A stretch of DNA of 64,000 bases from Nonomuraea glycinis (GCF_014646515.1 NZ_BMNK01000001.1:600745-664744), one strand, 5' to 3'; positions 34,001-43,181 are shown, counted from the stretch's first letter. The notes: a model not told the origin generated them from the letters alone. Translations and numbers: made by a program.

Positions 34001-34129
34001 TTCGACACCCAGCGGTTCAGCCGGCACGCGCCCTCGCTGGCGCGGCCGACGGCGACCGGGCCAAGGACGCTCGATCGCTACCTCAGTGAACTGACCGACA
34101 TTCCCGCCTTCGTAGCTCAGGAAAGGTAA
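31046..34129 (+). CDS. NRPS adenylation-thiolation-reductase protein (A-T-R)
   Basis: A 1027-residue synthetase. The A domain (about residues 30-540) has [20 protein letters not shown] (A3), [14 protein letters not shown] (A4), NTFGPTECS (A5), YRTGDLAR (A7), [19 protein letters not shown] (A8) and NGNGKADR (A10 Lys). Partial specificity code by position: D-S-W at 235/236/239, T-I-G at 322/330/331. The T domain has [14 protein letters not shown] with the phosphopantetheine Ser. The C-terminal third is a thioester reductase ([46 protein letters not shown]), which releases a carrier-bound acyl group as aldehyde or alcohol. ATG 31046 follows GGGAG. A free A-T-R is carboxylic-acid-reductase-like. 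MbtH and a C-A-T protein follow. Confidence 0.92.
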   Translation: MPRHQQSHPSENALTTIHLSLGPQHAFPRRSTVLDLFCAQKENAPDRPAIRYRDTTMSYAELDAAANVTANRLIGHGVLARQLIPVLIADGPEFPTALFGVMKTGSAFVPLDPAWPIERLGAIMAELSPPVIVASRATAETVAELDASLPTVIVDCAEPPHDPAELTPPPAGRAPGPEDLIYGFYTSGSTGTPKCALNHHRGLVNRLTTMSRRFGDGAGHVTLQNSRSTFDSSMWQVLWPLVSGGQVVLPHRDGILDLEETAMTIGRYGVTMTDFVPSVLAAFVSLLEVREDLREATSSLRRMLIGGEAAGPGAVHRLRALLPELKVTNTFGPTECSIGSVFHDVTDADVDRIPLGRPIDNTAAIVLDDDLMPVPATTPGELYLGGECIGAGYLNDPERTARAFVANPFPQIPGDELYRTGDLARAGEDGLLYFIGRRDEQVKVGGVRVELGDVASALADHPLVGSAVAIVLGEAPESTLVCCVTPRSPDDPPPVELLRGYAAEKLPAEQVPQQIVVLDALPLNGNGKADRKTLAALIVAETARQPGPVERVEPPADPMEELICSAWREVLEQEQVSVVVPFSDYGGTSLIAYRLTAEVSRRLGRPVRPRDLLVASTVRAQAARLTKGVDDDSAELAYIKHDLAWRPPQTLLLAGATGFVGAHIFAELLMRSNAALICLVRCADPPDGARRLTEALEQYGLTSAWQQLPMALKTGRVEVVPGDLGSELLGLSQRRFDTIASTVSGVVNAAGAVNFLSGYLDHRPANVLGVQELIKLASGGARLHTLSTLSIFPPPGPAAPRITESQIPAPDQVAADGYNRSKYVAESLLADAQRQGVSSVVYRLGEVWPHRATGVANPDSLAHNLLYACARTGCVFPTEAATDVTPVDVVGQFVARAATGDLEVPDGAMHVLWPSRLRFAEAFGELADRCGLDRVGYARFRDRLDALAEPDGRLAGLRLLLPPPAADGDAAPVEFDRMFTDGSRHFDTQRFSRHAPSLARPTATGPRTLDRYLSELTDIPAFVAQER

Positions 34130-34134
34130 GCGCC

Positions 34135-34311
34135 ATGGAAGACAAGTTCGTCGTGGTGATCAACCACGAGGAGCAGTACTCGATCTGGCCCGCCGGCCGG
34201 GAGATTCCCACCGGCTGGCGCGAGGCCGGCGTCGAGGGCGGCAGGAGCGACTGCCTGGCACACATCGCGCGGGTGTGGACCGATCTGCGCCCATTGAGCG
34301 TGCGACGGTGA
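34135..34311 (+). CDS. MbtH-family protein
   Basis: A complete 58-residue MbtH-like protein: [20 protein letters not shown] and [20 protein letters not shown], ending [10 protein letters not shown]. The invariant N-x-E-x-Q-x-S-x-W-P, GW and VWTDxRP positions are all present. MbtH proteins bind A domains and are needed for their folding or activity. It lies 5 bases after the A-T-R gene and 17 bases before the C-A-T gene, so it probably serves one or both. Confidence 0.95.
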   Translation: MEDKFVVVINHEEQYSIWPAGREIPTGWREAGVEGGRSDCLAHIARVWTDLRPLSVRR

Positions 34312-34328
34312 AGGAAGAGAGGGAGATC

Positions 34329-37300
34329 ATGGCTACACCCGACGAACGTAACGTCGCCGATATCCGGCGCGCCCTGCTGGAGATGAAGGTCCGCCAGCGG
34401 GTGGCGGAGAAGGCCGAGCGGGAGCGGATCGTCGCCGTCCCGCGCACCGGCAAGATGGCCATCGCCGAGCAGCAGCGGTTCCTGTGGTTCCTGCACCAGA
34501 TGGTCGCGGGCGCACCCGTCTACAACGTGCCGTTCGCGATGCGCCTGCGCGGGCAGCTCGACGTGGCCGCCCTCGCCGAGGCGCTGCGCGGGATAGTCGC
34601 GCGGCACGAGAGCCTGCGCACCCGGTTCGGCGACGAGCACGGCGTGCCCTTCCAGACGGTCGATCCGCCGCCCGAGACCTTCGACCTGCCGGTGACCGAC
34701 GGGACCGAGGAGTCCGTTCAGGACTGGATCGACGGGCAGGTGCGCGAGGAGTTCGACCTGCGCAACAGCCCGCCGTACCGGTTCGCGCTGCTGCGGCTGG
34801 GCCCTGAGGAGCACGTGCTGTCCATCGTCTGGCATCACATCGTCATCGACGGATGGTCCTCGCGCCAGTTCGCCGAGGAGCTGACGGCCCGCTACACCGA
34901 TCCGAGCGGCGCGGAGTTCCCCCCGCTGCCCCTGCAGCCCGCCGACTTCGCGGCGTGGCAGCGGCTCTGGCTGCTCAGTGAGGAGCCTGCCAAGCAGATG
35001 GACTACTGGCGGGCCGCGCTGGACGGGATGGAACCCCTGGAGTGGCGTACCGACCGGCAGCGCCCGTCGGCGCCCACCGGGGCCGGCCGCATCTACGAGA
35101 CCCGCCTGCCCGACGAGCTCGCCCGGGGGATCCGCGAGCTGGCCCAGGCCGAGAACGTCTCCCTGCTCGCCCTGACCATGGCCGGGTACCAGATCGTGCT
35201 GAACCGCTACACCGGTCAGCACGACATCGGGCTCGGGTCGGTCCTGTCCGGCCGGACCCGCTCGGAGACCGAGCCCATGATGGGGTTCTTCGCCAACACG
35301 GTGGCGGTCCGCGGCGACCTCTCGGGCAATCCCGTGTTCCGCGACCTGGTCCACACCACCAACAACGCCATCCTCGAAGGGATGGCCCGCCAGGACGTGC
35401 CGTTCGGCCGCATGGTGGAGGAGCTCAAGCCGGAGCGGCTGCCAGGCCGGAACCCGCTGGTCGCGCACCTGTTCACGCTGCTGCCCGAGCCGATGATCGC
35501 CCGCTGGCGGCTGCCCGGCGTCGAGGTCGAGATGCTCACCCCGCAACCGGGCACGACCCGGTTCGACCTCACGTTCCAGATCAACGACCTGCCGGACGGC
35601 GGCCTGGGCGTGTGGATCGAATACTCCTCCGAGCTGTTCGACCACGAGCGGGTCGAACGGCTGGTGGAGCACTTCTCCACGGTCATGGCCGACGCGCTGT
35701 CCCGGCCGGACGCCCGAATGGACGCGCTGGACATCATGTCCAACGGCGAATACCTACGGGTCCTCACCGAATGGAACCCCGCGCCCGGCGAGCCCGACGA
35801 GCGCCTGCTGCACGAGCTGTTCGCGGCGCGCGTGGCCGAGGCGCCCGACGCGGTCGCGATGCGCTTCGCGGAACGGGACCTGACCTACGCGCAACTGGAC
35901 GAGCGGTCCAGCCGGCTGGCGCACGCGCTCGTCGAGGAGTTCAAGGTGGCGCCGGGGCGCGTGGTCGGGGTGCTGCTGGAGCGCGGCTTCGACCTGCCGG
36001 CCGCCGAGCTCGGCGTGCTCAAGGCGGGCGGGGCCTGGCTGCCGCTCGACCCGCAATATCCGCCGGAGCGGCTGGCCTACCAGCTCGCCGACGCCGACGT
36101 GGCCGCGGTGGTGACGACGTCGGATCTCGCCGACCGGGTGCCCGCCGACGTGGGGCGCATCCTGCTGGACACCGACACCCTCGACGACCGGCCGGTCACG
36201 CCGCCCTCGGTGCGCGTGACGCGGGAGGACACGGCGTACGTCATCTACACCTCCGGCTCGACCGGCACCCCCAAGGGCGTCATGGTCCCGCACCGGGCCG
36301 TGGTGAACTTCTGCACCACCTTCCAGCGGATGTTCTCGGTGACGCCGGACGACCGGATCCTGCAGTTCTCCAACCCGGCCTTCGACGTGAGCGTCTCGGA
36401 CGTGTTCTCCACGCTGACCGCCGGCGGGACCATCGTGGGCGCGCCGCGCGCCGAGCTGCTCGACCCCGAAGCGCTGCAGCGGCTGCTGGCCCGCGAGCGG
36501 GTGACGATGGTGGACATCCCGCCCGCGGTGCTGGGGCTGCTCGATCCGTCCGTCCTGGACGACCTGCGGGTGTGCTTCATCGGCATGGAGCCCTTCGGCC
36601 CCGATCTGGTCAACCGGTGGCGCAAGCCGGGGCGCGAGTTCCACAACGGATACGGGCCGACGGAGGTCACGGTCACCTGCGTGGACTACCTGTGCCCGCC
36701 GGAGCCGCTGGACGGGCCGCCGCCGATCGGCCGCGCCATGGCCAACCAGCGGGCCTACGTCCTGGACAAGGCACTGCGGCCCGTGCCGCCCGGCGTGCCC
36801 GGCGAGCTGTACATGGCGGGCGCCGGTCTGGCCATCGGCTACCTCGGCCGGCCCGACCAGACCGCCGAGAAGTTCCTGCCCGACCCGTTCGCCGCCACCG
36901 CGGGCGAGCGCATGTACGCCACCGGCGATCTGGTGCGCTGGAACGCCGACGGCGAACTGGAATTCCTCGGCCGGGTCGACCGCCAGGTGAAGCTGCGCGG
37001 CCTGCGTGTGGAGCTCGGCGAGATCGAGCACGCCATCGAGAGCTTCACCGGCGTACGGCAGTGCGTCGTGACCGTGCGCGACCCGGGCACGCCCTCGGCC
37101 TGGCTGGCCGCGTACGTGGTCGGCGCGTTCGAGCCCGAGGAACTGCGCGAGCACCTGGCCGGGCGGCTGCCCCTGCACATGGTGCCCACCGACTACGTCC
37201 AGCTGGAGCAGCTCCCGCTGACCTCCACCGGAAAGGTGGACCACGCCCGGCTGCCCGACCCGCGCCCCGACGGCGGCGGGGGACAGGTCGAGCTGACCAG

Positions 37301-37622
37301 CGAGACGCAGCGCCGGCTGGCCGAGATCTGGCAGGGCCTGCTGAGCCTCGACGCCGGCAGCATCGGCGCGCAGGACAACTTCTTCGTCCTCGGCGGCAAC
37401 TCGCTGCAGGTGACCCAGATGATCTCGCGGGTGCGCGACGCCTTCCAGGTGACGCTCGACCCGCGGCGGCTGTTCAGCTACCCGCTGCTCAGCCAGTTCG
37501 CCGCCCAGATCGACGACGCGCAGCGGGCCCTGCTGGGCGAGGACGAGGTGGCGCAGCTGGAGGATCAGGTCGCCGATCTGTCCGAGGAGGAACTCGACCG
37601 GCTGCTGAAGGAGACGAGCTGA
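34329..37622 (+). CDS. NRPS condensation-adenylation-thiolation protein (C-A-T)
   Basis: A 1097-residue module. After about 40 helical residues (VADIRRALLEMKVRQRVAEK) the C domain spans about 45-470, with EQQRFLWFLHQ, VWHHIVIDGWSS (HHxxxDG active site) and GFFANTVAVRGDL. The A domain (about 490-985) shows [18 protein letters not shown] (A3), PAFDVSVSDVFS (A4), NGYGPTEVTVTC (A5), YATGDLVR (A7), GRVDRQVKLRGLRVELGEI (A8) and TSTGKVDH (A10). Code positions: D-V-S at 235/236/239, G-V-T at 322/330/331. The usual GGE before A5 is GME. The T domain has NFFVLGGNSLQVTQM. The end, QLEDQVADLSEEELDRLLKE, is a typical docking helix. ATG 34329 follows GAGAGGGAG. Substrate not predicted. Confidence 0.93.
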   Translation: MATPDERNVADIRRALLEMKVRQRVAEKAERERIVAVPRTGKMAIAEQQRFLWFLHQMVAGAPVYNVPFAMRLRGQLDVAALAEALRGIVARHESLRTRFGDEHGVPFQTVDPPPETFDLPVTDGTEESVQDWIDGQVREEFDLRNSPPYRFALLRLGPEEHVLSIVWHHIVIDGWSSRQFAEELTARYTDPSGAEFPPLPLQPADFAAWQRLWLLSEEPAKQMDYWRAALDGMEPLEWRTDRQRPSAPTGAGRIYETRLPDELARGIRELAQAENVSLLALTMAGYQIVLNRYTGQHDIGLGSVLSGRTRSETEPMMGFFANTVAVRGDLSGNPVFRDLVHTTNNAILEGMARQDVPFGRMVEELKPERLPGRNPLVAHLFTLLPEPMIARWRLPGVEVEMLTPQPGTTRFDLTFQINDLPDGGLGVWIEYSSELFDHERVERLVEHFSTVMADALSRPDARMDALDIMSNGEYLRVLTEWNPAPGEPDERLLHELFAARVAEAPDAVAMRFAERDLTYAQLDERSSRLAHALVEEFKVAPGRVVGVLLERGFDLPAAELGVLKAGGAWLPLDPQYPPERLAYQLADADVAAVVTTSDLADRVPADVGRILLDTDTLDDRPVTPPSVRVTREDTAYVIYTSGSTGTPKGVMVPHRAVVNFCTTFQRMFSVTPDDRILQFSNPAFDVSVSDVFSTLTAGGTIVGAPRAELLDPEALQRLLARERVTMVDIPPAVLGLLDPSVLDDLRVCFIGMEPFGPDLVNRWRKPGREFHNGYGPTEVTVTCVDYLCPPEPLDGPPPIGRAMANQRAYVLDKALRPVPPGVPGELYMAGAGLAIGYLGRPDQTAEKFLPDPFAATAGERMYATGDLVRWNADGELEFLGRVDRQVKLRGLRVELGEIEHAIESFTGVRQCVVTVRDPGTPSAWLAAYVVGAFEPEELREHLAGRLPLHMVPTDYVQLEQLPLTSTGKVDHARLPDPRPDGGGGQVELTSETQRRLAEIWQGLLSLDAGSIGAQDNFFVLGGNSLQVTQMISRVRDAFQVTLDPRRLFSYPLLSQFAAQIDDAQRALLGEDEVAQLEDQVADLSEEELDRLLKETS

Positions 37623-38431
37623 TGGCCGGCGCACAGCCCTCCACCCTGGAGGGGAAACGACGCGCGCTACTGCGACTGCGGTTACGGCGCAGACGGGAGG
37701 AGGCCCTCGCCCGGCCGCGCCCCGCTCGGCAGACGGTGTCTCAGCAGACGGTGTCCCCGCTGGTGCCGCTCCGGCCCGCGGGCACGAAGCCGCCGCTGTT
37801 CCTCGTGCACGCGGCGGGCGGATCGGTGGCGCCCTACGTGCCGCTGGCCGCGCTGCTGGGCGACGACCGGCCCGTCTACGCGCTGGAGGATCCGGGCCTG
37901 CACGGCGACCCGGTCGAGGGCCGGCGGCTGCCCGACCTCGCCGCCGCCTATCTGGCCGCGGTCCGTGAGGTCCAGCCCGACGGGCCGCTGCATGTGGGCG
38001 GCTGGTCGGTCGGCGGGGCGGTGGCGCTCGACATGGCGCGCCAGGACGGCGACGTCGCGCTGACGTTCGTGCTCGACACCGCCGTCCCGGACGCGCCGTC
38101 CCATCCCGGCGAGGACGAGCTGCGCGCGTGGTTCGCCGCCGACGTCGCGGACATGGGCGCCGAACCGGACGCCGCCGAGGTGGCCGAGCGGTTCCCGATG
38201 TTCGCCGCGAACGTGCGCGCGCTCCTGACGTTCCGTCCCTCGCGGGTGGCCGGCCGGGTGCTGCTGCTGTGCGCCGAGGAGTCGGGGCCGGAGAAGCTCG
38301 ACCGATGGCGGGCCTACGCCGACGAGATCCAGGTGGTGCGGGGCGACCACTACACCATGCTCCAGCCGCCGCACATAGAGGCGCTGGCGCGGACGATGCG
38401 CGACGGACTGAGGGAGGTGAGCGCCCGATGA
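37622..38431 (+). CDS. Thioesterase with N-terminal docking-like helix
   Basis: A 269-residue alpha/beta hydrolase of the NRPS/PKS thioesterase family. LFLVHAAGGSVAPYVPLAAL is the first strand region, VGGWSVGGAVALDMARQ carries the nucleophile Ser, and VRGDHYTMLQPPHIEAL the catalytic His. The first 35 residues (TLEGKRRALLRLRLRRRREE) are a basic helix that looks like the acceptor of the acidic C-terminal helix of the preceding C-A-T protein; so this is probably an in-trans release domain. The start overlaps the C-A-T stop (TGATG). A duplicated QTVS motif follows the helix (residues 39-46). Confidence 0.88.
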   Translation: MAGAQPSTLEGKRRALLRLRLRRRREEALARPRPARQTVSQQTVSPLVPLRPAGTKPPLFLVHAAGGSVAPYVPLAALLGDDRPVYALEDPGLHGDPVEGRRLPDLAAAYLAAVREVQPDGPLHVGGWSVGGAVALDMARQDGDVALTFVLDTAVPDAPSHPGEDELRAWFAADVADMGAEPDAAEVAERFPMFAANVRALLTFRPSRVAGRVLLLCAEESGPEKLDRWRAYADEIQVVRGDHYTMLQPPHIEALARTMRDGLREVSAR

Positions 38432-39564
38432 TGCCGGCTTTCACCCCGGAGCAGGACGGCTTCCGGGAAGAGCTCTGCAAGCTGCTGTGCGAGGACGACG
38501 TACGCGGGGAGATCGCGCGGTCCAGGCGGATGCCGTACGGGCAGGAGAGCGGTCTGCTCGACGTGCACCGGCGCCTGGGCAAGCTCGGCCGGCTCGCGAT
38601 CAACTGGCCCGAGCGGTACGGCGGAGCGGACGCCACGATCGTGGAGAAGGCGATCGTCACCGAGGAGATGATCCGCCACGGCGTCCCCGAGAACGTGCAC
38701 TCGCTGGGCATCGACATCGTCGGGATGGCCATCCACCTGTTCGGCACGCAGGAGCAGCGGGAGCGGTACCTGCCGGGCCTCGCGCGCGGCGAGATCACGG
38801 CCAACGTGCTGTTCAGCGAGCCGGGTGTCGGCTCCGACCTGGCGTCGCTGACCACGCGCGCCGAGCCGGACGGCGACGGCTGGCGGCTGTCCGGCCGGAA
38901 GATCTACAACATGAAGGCGCAGCACAGCGAGTTCGCGCTGTGCGCGGCCCGCACGTCGACCGGCCCGGTGAACTTCTTCGGGATCACGCTGTTCCTGGTG
39001 CCCCTGCAGAGCATGGGCGTGGTCATCGAGCCGGTGTGGAACCTGTCGGAGGAGCGCTTCGACCTGGTGACGCTCGACGGGATCCGGGTCGGGCCCGAGG
39101 ACGTGCTCGGCGAGGTCGACGACGGCTGGCAGGTGCTCGGCAAGGTGCTGCCGCTAGAGCGCACCGGCCTCGACCACTCCGCCAAGGCGGAGCGCACCCT
39201 GGCCGCGCTGCGTGCGCACGCGCCGCCCGGGTGCGAGCAGCGGCTGGTGGAGCTGGAGACGCGGGTACGCGCGGCGCGGCTGCTGGCCTGGCGGTGCGTG
39301 GCCAACCTGCACGACGGCCGGCCCGACGAGGTGCACTCGGCGACCGCCAAGTGGTACACGTCGGAGACGGCCAAGGAGGTGTCCGTGGCGGCGGTCGAGC
39401 TGCTCGGGCCGCAGGCGCTGCTGGACGCACGAGATCCCGAGGCGATCGCCGATGGCGTCTTCGACGCCGCGCTCCGGGAGGCTCCGGGGCTCACGCTCGC
39501 CCAGGGCTCTTCGGAGATCATGCTCTTCTTCGTCGCCACATCGAAATTGGGGCTGCCGTCATGA
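38428..39564 (+). CDS. Acyl-CoA dehydrogenase 1 (cluster, FAD-dependent)
   Basis: A 378-residue acyl-CoA dehydrogenase. FAD/substrate motifs are ITANVLFSEPGVGSDLASLT (residues 125-144), SGRKIYNMKAQHSEFALCAA, and at the C-terminus LREAPGLTLAQGSSEIMLFF, the family's TIAxGTSEIQ-like end. ATG 38428 overlaps the thioesterase stop. It and the next gene are a typical alpha/beta pair, one full-length and one shorter. In an NRPS operon such pairs can oxidise a carrier- or CoA-bound acyl or aminoacyl chain to the alpha,beta-unsaturated form; substrate is inference. Confidence 0.88.
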   Translation: MMPAFTPEQDGFREELCKLLCEDDVRGEIARSRRMPYGQESGLLDVHRRLGKLGRLAINWPERYGGADATIVEKAIVTEEMIRHGVPENVHSLGIDIVGMAIHLFGTQEQRERYLPGLARGEITANVLFSEPGVGSDLASLTTRAEPDGDGWRLSGRKIYNMKAQHSEFALCAARTSTGPVNFFGITLFLVPLQSMGVVIEPVWNLSEERFDLVTLDGIRVGPEDVLGEVDDGWQVLGKVLPLERTGLDHSAKAERTLAALRAHAPPGCEQRLVELETRVRAARLLAWRCVANLHDGRPDEVHSATAKWYTSETAKEVSVAAVELLGPQALLDARDPEAIADGVFDAALREAPGLTLAQGSSEIMLFFVATSKLGLPS

Positions 39565-40520
39565 CCACAGTGGGTACCGAGGCGATCGCCGGCTTCTTCG
39601 ACGACGATCTGGCGCCGCTGGTCCGGCGGATGGCCGATCGGCCGCGCGGGGAAGGCGGGGGCAGCGACGAGGACAGCCGCGAGATGCGCGCGATGGTGTG
39701 GCAAGGGCTGGCCGGGCTCGGCGCGCTCGACACCGCCGAGCCCGTGCGGCTGGCCGAGCTGCTCGGGTCGGCGCTGTACCAGGGGCCGCTGCTCGACACG
39801 CTCACCGCGCGGGAGCTGGCGTGGGACGTCGACCTCGGCCAGGCGCCGGTGGCGCTGGCCGTCGCGGCCGAGCCCTGGTCGGTGACGAACGAGACGATCT
39901 CCGCGCGGCGGACCTTCGTCGGGTTCGCGGCGGAGGTGGACCACTTCGTCGTGGGCGGCGTCGACTCCGCCGGACCGCGCCTCGCGCTCGTACGTGCCGG
40001 GCAGCCGTCCATCACCCTGCGGCGCTACGAGGAGACGAGCCGGGGTGAGGCGTACGAGGTCGAGTTCGCGGACGCGACCGTGGCCGCGTGGGCCGGCTCC
40101 GCCACCGCGTGGGCGGCGGCGCTGGCCCACGCGCGGGTGCGCCAGGCGGCGTACCTGGTGGGCCTGGCCCAGGCGGCACTCGATCACGCCGTCGCCTACG
40201 CCAAGACGCGCCGCCAGTTCGGCCAGCCCATCGGCAAGTTTCAGGGCCTGGCGTTCCGGCTCAGCGAGCTGTCGATGCACATCGACGCGACCCGCATGCT
40301 GGTGCACGACCGCGACGCGGCCGAGCACGCGGCGGCCGGCCTCGCGGCGGCGTCGGACCTGGCCCGCACCGTCACGACGCGGACCATGCAGATCCACGGC
40401 GCCGCCGGCATGCTGGCCGACAACGACGCCCAGCTGTACTACCGGCGGGCGGCGGTCGAATCGGTGCGGCTCGGCACGCCGTCCCAGCTGCGCCGCGAGA
40501 CCTACGTGGCGCAGGAGTAA
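39561..40520 (+). CDS. Acyl-CoA dehydrogenase 2 (shorter partner subunit)
   Basis: A 319-residue protein of the same family, shorter by the N-terminal part. C-terminal features are RQAAYLVGLAQAALDHAVAY, AKTRRQFGQPIGKFQGLAFR and TMQIHGAAGMLADNDAQLYY, all standard. The middle domain is reduced, as in beta-type subunits of heterotetrameric dehydrogenases such as those acting on sterol side chains. It overlaps the previous gene by 4 bases (ATGA), supporting a complex of the two. Confidence 0.87.
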   Translation: MTTVGTEAIAGFFDDDLAPLVRRMADRPRGEGGGSDEDSREMRAMVWQGLAGLGALDTAEPVRLAELLGSALYQGPLLDTLTARELAWDVDLGQAPVALAVAAEPWSVTNETISARRTFVGFAAEVDHFVVGGVDSAGPRLALVRAGQPSITLRRYEETSRGEAYEVEFADATVAAWAGSATAWAAALAHARVRQAAYLVGLAQAALDHAVAYAKTRRQFGQPIGKFQGLAFRLSELSMHIDATRMLVHDRDAAEHAAAGLAAASDLARTVTTRTMQIHGAAGMLADNDAQLYYRRAAVESVRLGTPSQLRRETYVAQE

Positions 40521-40524
40521 GCCG

Positions 40525-41766
40525 ATGAGCCTGGTGATCCAGAAGTACGGCGGAACATCACTGGGTGACGCGAACAAGATCAATCACGCGGCACAGCGCA
40601 TCGCCGCTGCGGATGGATCCGTGGTCGCCGTGGTCTCCGCGATGGGCGGCACGACCGACGCCATCCTCGACCTGGCGCGTAACCTCACCGATGCGCCGCA
40701 CGCCCGGGAGCTGGATCTCCTGCTCAGCACCGGTGAGCAGGCCGCCGCGGCGGCGCTCGCCATGGCGCTGCACGAGCTGGGCGTGCCCGCCCGCTCGTTC
40801 AGCGGCCGCGACGGCGGCATCGTCACCGACGGGGTGCACGGCAGCGCCCGGATCGTCAGCGTCGACCCCGCGCGGATCCGCGCATGCGTCCAGACCGGGC
40901 ACGTCCCTGTGGTGACCGGCTTCCAGGGCGTCGCCGCCGACAGCGGCGAGCTCACCACGCTGAGCCGGGGCGGCTCGGACACCACCGCCGTCGCCCTGGC
41001 CGCGGCGTTACAGGCCGAGGCCTGCGAGATATTCACCGACGTCGAGGGGGTGTTCACCGCCGATCCGCGCCACGTCGCCGAGGCCCGCAAGCTGGACCAC
41101 CTCTCCTATGAGGACATGGCCGAGCTGGCCGCCAGCGGCGCGACGGTCCTCGCCCATTCCAGCGTGGAGTACGCCAGCAGCCATCGCGTGCCCATCCACG
41201 TCCGATCCAGCACGACCGAGACCGCCGGCACCTGGGTGACCGGCTTCCACCAGGCCGCCCTGCTCGACCGCGAGCGGCTCACCGCCGTCGGCGTCGCCCA
41301 CCAGACCGGCCAGCTCCGCTGCCGGCTCGACGGATTCGACCCCGCTGCCCTGACCCCGGTCGCCGCCGCGCTGACCGATCCGATGCTGTCGGTGGACATG
41401 CTCGACCATGTGCCCGGCTCGCTGCGGTTCATCGTGCAGGCCGGCGACCGGGACCAGGTCGACGAGGTGCTCACGGACCTGCACGCGGCCGGCGCCTTCA
41501 CCGGGCGCCGCTGGTCCGGGCCGGTGGCGAAGGTGTCGCTGGTGGGCCGCGGGTTCGGTGGCCGCCTTCTCCAGGTGCTGCACACCCTCAGAGCCCACGG
41601 CATCGGGGTGCGGGACATGACCGTTCACGGGCGACGCGTCTCCATCACGTGCGCCGAGCATGACGTGCTCACGGCCGTGGCGCACCTTCACCGCACGTTT
41701 CTCGGCCGCCCGCTGTCCGAGATCTCCGGGCTGATGGCCGGCAGAAGCGAAAGGAAGGGACGATGA
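40525..41766 (+). CDS. Aspartate kinase within the NRPS operon
   Basis: A 413-residue aspartokinase. The kinase domain has IQKYGGTSLGDANKINHAAQ (KxGGTS at residues 7-12), LLSTGEQAAAAALAMAL, FQGVAADSGELTTLSRGGSD (TLxRGGSD) and EIFTDVEGVFTADPRHVAEA. ACT domains follow from about 265 (VAKVSLVGRGFGGRLLQVLH, GVRDMTVHGRRVSITC), more diverged than in housekeeping LysC. It is transcribed 4 bases after the dehydrogenase pair and overlaps the MFS gene, so it is a dedicated copy. It would supply aspartyl phosphate for an aspartate-derived building block; its ACT divergence may relieve feedback inhibition (inference). Confidence 0.9.
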   Translation: MSLVIQKYGGTSLGDANKINHAAQRIAAADGSVVAVVSAMGGTTDAILDLARNLTDAPHARELDLLLSTGEQAAAAALAMALHELGVPARSFSGRDGGIVTDGVHGSARIVSVDPARIRACVQTGHVPVVTGFQGVAADSGELTTLSRGGSDTTAVALAAALQAEACEIFTDVEGVFTADPRHVAEARKLDHLSYEDMAELAASGATVLAHSSVEYASSHRVPIHVRSSTTETAGTWVTGFHQAALLDRERLTAVGVAHQTGQLRCRLDGFDPAALTPVAAALTDPMLSVDMLDHVPGSLRFIVQAGDRDQVDEVLTDLHAAGAFTGRRWSGPVAKVSLVGRGFGGRLLQVLHTLRAHGIGVRDMTVHGRRVSITCAEHDVLTAVAHLHRTFLGRPLSEISGLMAGRSERKGR

Positions 41767-43181
41767 AGGAAGCATCCGTGCGCACGACCGGAGAGGCCGA
41801 GAGCGGATTCCGGTCCCGGCGGTTCTGGCAGCTCGCCGTCATCTGCGGCACCCAGTTCCTGGTCGCTCTGGACTATTCGATCATCAACGTGGCCGCCCCG
41901 AGCATTCGCGAGGGCTTGGCCTTCACCTCCGGTGGCGTCGCCTGGGTCCTGTCCACCTACCCCCTCGCCTTCTGCGGCTTTCTCCTGTTCGGGGGGAGGG
42001 TCGCCGATCTGTACGGCAGGAAGCGGGTGTTCATCTGGAGTCTCGCCGGCTTCGCCTTCGCTTCCGTCCTCGCGGGCCTCGCCTGGTCGCCGGCGGTGCT
42101 CCTCGCGGGCCGCGCCCTGCAGGGGGTCGCCGCCGCGTTCATCGCGCCGGCGGGTCTGGGGCTGCTCCAGGCGGCCATCCCGGAAGGCGCGCAACGCGAA
42201 CGCGCGCTCGGCATCTATGGGTCGGCGCTGTCGGCGGGGTTCGTCTCCGGCATGGTGCTCGGGGGCGTGCTCACGGAGTTCGCCGGTTGGCGGTCCATCT
42301 TCCTGATCAACGTGCCGATCGTCCTGGTCGCCGGTCTTCTCGCCAGAACGTATCTCGACGAGAGCCGGGACACGCACGCCTCCCGTCGCCTCGACATCAC
42401 CGGCGTCGCCCTGGCGACCACGGGCATGGTCGCGCTGGTGTTCGCCCTCACCGAGGGGGAGAGGTACGGCTGGTCGTCCGCGCCGATCCTGCTCGCCGCC
42501 GGGATCGCGGTGCCGGCCATCGCCCTGTTCATCTGGGTGGAGTCCCGCAAGGACGACACCCTCGTGCCGATCTCCATCTTCCGCACCGCCGCCATCGGCG
42601 CCGCCAACCTGGTCAGCGTCCTGCTGATCTGCTCGTACGGTGGAATGCTGTTCATTCTCACCCTCTACCTGCAGACGCATCTCGGTCTGGGCGCGCTCGC
42701 GACCGGCCTGACGTTCGCCGTCTCGGGCGCGATCGCGATCATTACCGGGATCTACGCGGGGAAACTCATCGAGCGCTTCGGGCTCTACCGGGTGCTCCTG
42801 TCCGGGATCGTCATCGAGACGTTCGGCATTCTCCTCATGGTGGGCCTGCCGGAGGACTACGGACTCGCCCTCGTCCTGATCGGCACCTCCGTGAACGCCT
42901 TCGGCCACATCCTCGCGCTGATCACGACGAGCATCGCCGGCACGAACGGCGCCGACGAGGGACGGCGGGCCACGGCCGGCGCGCTGATCAACGTCTCCCA
43001 GCAGCTGGGGCTGGCCGTGGGCGTGGGCGTGCTGGCCTCGGTGGCGGCTCACTTCACCGCGGCCTCCGGGGCCGACGTCGTGGGCTGGCGCTGGTCGCTG
43101 TGGTGCGCGGTCGGGTTCGCGGCCGCGGCGATCGTCGCGACCGTCCTCTTCCGGAGGCGCTTCATCGGAGAGATCACCTAG
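41763..43181 (+). CDS. MFS exporter, DHA2-type (cluster efflux pump)
   Basis: A 472-residue transporter with about 14 membrane segments. Motifs: LDYSIINVAAPSIREGLAFT (DHA2 first helix), GGRVADLYGRKRVFIWSLAG (motif A), LSAGFVSGMVLGGVLTEFAG (motif C region). ATG 41763 overlaps the aspartokinase stop (ATGA). It ends the NRPS operon, 32-44 bases before the CGNR regulator. Most likely it exports the cluster product and gives self-protection. Confidence 0.9.
   Translation: MKEASVRTTGEAESGFRSRRFWQLAVICGTQFLVALDYSIINVAAPSIREGLAFTSGGVAWVLSTYPLAFCGFLLFGGRVADLYGRKRVFIWSLAGFAFASVLAGLAWSPAVLLAGRALQGVAAAFIAPAGLGLLQAAIPEGAQRERALGIYGSALSAGFVSGMVLGGVLTEFAGWRSIFLINVPIVLVAGLLARTYLDESRDTHASRRLDITGVALATTGMVALVFALTEGERYGWSSAPILLAAGIAVPAIALFIWVESRKDDTLVPISIFRTAAIGAANLVSVLLICSYGGMLFILTLYLQTHLGLGALATGLTFAVSGAIAIITGIYAGKLIERFGLYRVLLSGIVIETFGILLMVGLPEDYGLALVLIGTSVNAFGHILALITTSIAGTNGADEGRRATAGALINVSQQLGLAVGVGVLASVAAHFTAASGADVVGWRWSLWCAVGFAAAAIVATVLFRRRFIGEIT

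Noticed and set aside
31604-34027. 807-codon minus-strand frame opposite the NRPS A-T-R gene
   Set aside because: Composition is typical of antisense shadow (Gly/Arg/His-rich) and the plus strand encodes complete NRPS domains.
35042-37621. Long plus-strand frame starting in the C-A-T gene and ending with the thioesterase
   Set aside because: Only the part after ATG 37622 is real; the rest is out of frame with the NRPS.
35754-38855. 1033-codon minus-strand frame opposite the C-A-T and thioesterase genes
   Set aside because: Same reason: no domain, no start signal, and continuous known domains on the other strand.
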